The notes under the pieces were generated by a model. The model saw only the letters and a list, made by a program, of their open reading frames with translations. It was not told the origin of the DNA and made no database searches. A DNA stretch of 64,000 nucleotides, from contig JAKGBX010000001.1 of the NCBI GenBank assembly GCA_021555075.1, positions 1,984,001 through 2,048,000 of the forward strand, in the 5' to 3' direction. The stretch comes from Rhodobacteraceae bacterium LMO-JJ12 (GTDB taxonomy: Bacteria; Pseudomonadota; Alphaproteobacteria; Rhodobacterales; Rhodobacteraceae). Position numbers and translations under genes: made by a program. Below, piece after piece: positions 61,217 through 64,000 of this stretch. Within the stretch, counting starts at the first letter, position 1; each line of letters begins with the position of its first letter.

Positions 61217-62734
61217 ATGCAATCCATATTCGATAATGGCCCTTGGCCACCCTGCCCCGCCCCGTTCAATTTCGCCGCCCATGTGATGGGACGTTCGGGA
61301 GATTTGCCTGACAAGGTCGCACTGGCCGTGCTTGGACCCGAGTCGTGCGAGAACTGGAGTTATGCAGAATTGGAGGCGGCCGTACGCGGCACTGGCACGG
61401 GGCTTTTGCAGGCTGGGTTGAAGCCTGGTCAGATCGTCTTGATGCGGCTTGGCAACAATGTGGAATTTCCCATCGCCTATCTCGGCGCGATGGCGGTTGG
61501 GCTGGTGCCGGTGCCGACCTCGACACAGCTGACCGAACCCGAAGTCGCCAAGATGATCGACACGCTGCAGCCTGCGGCGATCCTGCACGCCGAGGGCGTG
61601 GCCTGTCCGCAGACCGATATTCCCGTGATCAATCAGGATGCGCTGGAAGCGATGCGTGCACTGGCGCCTTGCGCGTGGGACTTGGGTGATCCGAACCGGC
61701 TGGCCTATGTGATTTTTACCTCTGGCACCTCGGGCAATGCGCGCGCGGTGATGCACGCCCATCGCGCGATCTGGGCACGTGGCATGATGCATGAAGGTTG
61801 GTATGGTCTAAGCGAAAACGACCGGCTGTGCCATGCGGGGGCGTTCAACTGGACTTATACGCTGGGCACGGGGTTGATGGACCCCTGGAGCGTTGGCGCA
61901 ACCGCTTTGATCCCCGCGCCGGGCACGCAGCCCGAGCAGCTGCCGGTTTTGCTCAAACGCCATGGCGCGACGATTTTCGCGGCGGCACCGGGGGTTTATC
62001 GCAAGATCCTCAACACTCAAAAGGGATCGCTTGATCTGCCTGAACTTCGCCATGGGTTGAGTGCAGGCGAGAAGCTGTCCGAGTCGATCCGCAAAGGCTG
62101 GAACGAGGCTACGGGCAAGAATATCTATGAAGCGTTCGGCATGTCGGAATGCTCGACCTTTATCTCGGGGGCGCCGGGGCGTCCGGCGCGGCCCGGAAGC
62201 CTGGGGCTGCCACAGGAAGGCCGCCGTCTGGCGATTGTCGATGACGATGGCAAACCGGTGCCAATCGGCGAGGATGGCACGATTGCGGTGTCGAATCGAG
62301 ATCCGGGGTTGATGCTGGGGTATCTTGGGGCAGAAGACGAGACCCGGGCGAGATTTCGCGGCGAGTGGTTCTTGACCGGCGATCACGGATCGATGGGGGA
62401 AGATGGTCAGATCGACTATCACGCTCGCGTCGATGACATGATGAATGCGGGCGGCTATCGCGTTTCGCCGCTGGAAGTGGAAAATGCGTTGCAGGATTTT
62501 CCGGGGATTGGCGAGATCGGCGTCACCGATGTCGAGGTGAAGGCCGATGCGCGCATCATTGCAGCGTTTTACACCGCCGATGCGCCGCTTGATCACGACG
62601 CCTTGGCCAAATACGCGGCCGAGCGGCTGGCGCGCTACAAGCAGCCGCGGCTTTTCGTTCATCTCAAGAGCCTGCCGCGCAATGCCAATGGCAAATTGCA
62701 ACGGCAGGCGCTCAAACCGCTCGCCGGGGTGTAG
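61217..62734 (+). CDS. AMP-dependent acyl-CoA synthetase
   Basis: This 505-aa adenylate-forming ligase has P-loop VIFTSGTSGNARAVMHAH (near 165-182), the adenine motif YEAFGMSECSTF, the hinge motif WFLTGDHGSMGEDGQIDYHARVDDMMNAGGYRVSP and the C-terminal lysine in LPRNANGKLQR. It activates a carboxylic acid as CoA thioester. It is divergent from the XRE-cupin regulator and next to the BKACE operon. Candidates are the short acid made by that pathway (for example 4-acetamidobutyrate, or acetoacetate) or an aromatic acid. This is not decidable here. Confidence 0.88.
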   Translation: MQSIFDNGPWPPCPAPFNFAAHVMGRSGDLPDKVALAVLGPESCENWSYAELEAAVRGTGTGLLQAGLKPGQIVLMRLGNNVEFPIAYLGAMAVGLVPVPTSTQLTEPEVAKMIDTLQPAAILHAEGVACPQTDIPVINQDALEAMRALAPCAWDLGDPNRLAYVIFTSGTSGNARAVMHAHRAIWARGMMHEGWYGLSENDRLCHAGAFNWTYTLGTGLMDPWSVGATALIPAPGTQPEQLPVLLKRHGATIFAAAPGVYRKILNTQKGSLDLPELRHGLSAGEKLSESIRKGWNEATGKNIYEAFGMSECSTFISGAPGRPARPGSLGLPQEGRRLAIVDDDGKPVPIGEDGTIAVSNRDPGLMLGYLGAEDETRARFRGEWFLTGDHGSMGEDGQIDYHARVDDMMNAGGYRVSPLEVENALQDFPGIGEIGVTDVEVKADARIIAAFYTADAPLDHDALAKYAAERLARYKQPRLFVHLKSLPRNANGKLQRQALKPLAGV

Positions 62735-62927
62735 TCAGCCCGCCTGGGAGCGATTGTCCTTTCACGCGCCCTGCCCTGCGCCAGTGCCGTTTGCAGGTGG
62801 TTTTGAACGGGCGTTTGGATACGTAAGGCGAAAAACATCCAGCGGATGCCAATGTTTCTCGCATATTTTGATTCAGTAACCCTGCAAAAGCCTGTATCAA
62901 GTCCGGATCAGACAAAGGGGGCCGTTC

Positions 62928-63581
62928 ATGGTCAAGCTCGATATCATCTCCGATCCGATTTGCCCGTGGTGCTTTATCGGCAAGACCCTGCTGGATCGCG
63001 CGCTGGAAAAGCGGCCCGAGCATCCGTTTGTGGTGGAGTGGCACCCGTTTCAGCTCAATCCCGACATGCCCGCCGAGGGGATGGACCGGCGCGCCTATCT
63101 TGAGGCGAAATTCGGCGGACCCGAGGGCGCGTTGCGGGCCTATTCACCGATCATGGAACGCGCCAAGGAAATCGGGCTGAACATTGAATTTGACCAGATC
63201 AAACGCACGCCCAACACGATGGACGCGCATCGTCTGATCCATTGGGCCGGGATCGAGGGCCATCAAACGTTCGTGGTGGCCACCCTGTTCAAGGCCTATT
63301 TTCAGGAAGGGCGTGATATCGGATCGCGTGATGTGTTGGCCGATATTGCCGACAGTGCCGGTCTTGATGCGGCGGTTATCCTGAAGCTTCTGGAAACCGA
63401 TGCGGATATTGATACGCTGAGCGAGCGCGAAGCGCATTCGCGCAAGATGGGCGTGAATTCGGTGCCGACCTTCATCGTCGCGGGGCAACATGCCGTGCCC
63501 GGCGCGCAACCTTCCGAGTTGTGGTTGAAGGTGATGGACGAGATCGCGGGGCAATCGGGCACACAAGACGCGCCGCAATGA
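62928..63581 (+). CDS. DsbA-family oxidoreductase (FrnE/2-hydroxychromene isomerase-like)
   Basis: This 217-aa cytoplasmic thioredoxin-fold protein of the FrnE group has a CPWC redox motif (C12-C15), the typical WHPFQLNPDMPAEGMDRRAYL (near 43-63) and a cis-Pro loop VNSVPTFIVAGQ (near 184-195). It catalyses thiol-disulfide exchange, and related proteins aid oxidative-stress survival. There is no signal peptide. Its stop overlaps the next gene by 4 bp. Confidence 0.9.
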   Translation: MVKLDIISDPICPWCFIGKTLLDRALEKRPEHPFVVEWHPFQLNPDMPAEGMDRRAYLEAKFGGPEGALRAYSPIMERAKEIGLNIEFDQIKRTPNTMDAHRLIHWAGIEGHQTFVVATLFKAYFQEGRDIGSRDVLADIADSAGLDAAVILKLLETDADIDTLSEREAHSRKMGVNSVPTFIVAGQHAVPGAQPSELWLKVMDEIAGQSGTQDAPQ

Positions 63582-63943
63582 ACAAACCGAGCGTCATCAT
63601 CACCTCGCTGGTTTTGGTGATCGTGATTGGCACGGTGTTTTTTCATCTGGTCGAGGGCTGGTCCTGGGTCGATTCCTATTTCTTCAGTGTCATCACCCTG
63701 TCAACCGTGGGCTATGGCAGCCTTGTCCCGGCGACTGCGGCAGGCAAGATTTTCACAACGATTTTCATTTTCATCGGGCTTGGCATCTTTGCCATCGCGA
63801 TCCAGCAGTTCGGCGTCTACATGGTGCGCAAACGCCAGGAGCAGGATGATTGGATGGTGGCGCATCTGGGACGCCATCCGCATCACAACACCCCCGAGGA
63901 GCCGCCCCGCGCGGCGAATGAGGATGAAGACCCCGAGCCATAA
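63578..63943 (+). CDS. Two-helix potassium-channel-like protein
   Basis: This 121-aa membrane protein has two helices (8-28 and 57-80), a pore loop and the selectivity filter TVGYG (43-47). It is the minimal 2TM potassium channel layout, followed by a charged 40-residue tail (HPHHNTPEEPPRAANEDEDPEP) with no RCK domain. It is coupled to the FrnE-like gene by an ATGA overlap. Four copies would form a channel. The gating signal is unknown. Confidence 0.85.
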   Translation: MNKPSVIITSLVLVIVIGTVFFHLVEGWSWVDSYFFSVITLSTVGYGSLVPATAAGKIFTTIFIFIGLGIFAIAIQQFGVYMVRKRQEQDDWMVAHLGRHPHHNTPEEPPRAANEDEDPEP

Positions 63944-64000
63944 GGCCCGACCGCGTCCTGCCTCACGCATTTGACATCACGAAGATGTGCCGCGCCGTCG

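Overview
The window looks like a chromosomal segment of a marine alphaproteobacterium of the Roseobacter group (Rhodobacterales). The basis is the high-GC codon use and the family mix: a SUF operon with two Yip1-like membrane proteins, a class II DAHP synthase, a GlxA-type regulator, glutaryl-CoA dehydrogenase beside a LysR regulator, 3-hydroxybutyrate dehydrogenase beside a patatin-like lipase, and a HAAT-type ABC operon. I see no plasmid or phage backbone, no insertion sequence, no CRISPR array and no rRNA. Genes are dense and many neighbours overlap by 4 bp.

Layout. 1-5.1 kb: Fe-S assembly (sufC, sufD, two membrane proteins, sufS, with another membrane protein first). 5.2-9.6 kb: a 43-aa lipoprotein, tRNA-Arg(CCG), a luciferase-like oxidoreductase, a 2OG-Fe(II) oxygenase-like protein and lepA. 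10.1-12.5 kb: an octaheme cytochrome c and its cytochrome b partner behind an FNR/DNR-like site. 12.5-20.5 kb: a GNAT, a cupin, the YcbK-like/L,D-transpeptidase pair, lpxD with an acyl carrier protein and ketosynthase, an FMN reductase and an IalB-like protein. 20.5-22.6 kb: two possible sRNAs and a HerA-like ATPase. 22.6-28.7 kb (minus): a complete branched-chain/amide-type ABC operon carrying two small secreted paralogues and a 35-codon bridging ORF. 28.9-39.2 kb: a PQQ-type sugar dehydrogenase, a GlxA regulator, DAHP synthase, a PAS protein, yicC-gmk, gamma carbonic anhydrase and LysR-gcdH. 39.3-42.7 kb: a LuxR-type regulator converging on what looks like a decayed luxI, then tsf and rpsB. 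42.9-48.6 kb: HupE/UreJ, a DUF4198-like protein, psuK-psuG, a DUF502 protein and a BA14K-like protein. 48.6-50.7 kb: patatin-bdhA and a good sRNA candidate. 50.7-52.5 kb: an orphan peptide-type binding protein.

52.5-62.7 kb is the most interesting part. A LysR regulator faces an operon of a polar amino acid ABC transporter (four genes), a class III aminotransferase, a BKACE-type beta-keto acid cleavage enzyme, a GNAT acetyltransferase and an acetylpolyamine-amidohydrolase-type deacetylase. An XRE-cupin regulator and an acyl-CoA ligase follow. The four enzyme types match, step for step, the biochemically described Pseudomonas beta-lysine route: N6-acetylation, transamination, acetyl-CoA-dependent cleavage to 4-acetamidobutyryl-CoA plus acetoacetate, then deacetylation. 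To my knowledge genes for several of these steps have not been firmly assigned. This is an inference from gene content, not a demonstrated function. The window ends with a DsbA-family oxidoreductase and a small two-helix potassium-channel-like protein.
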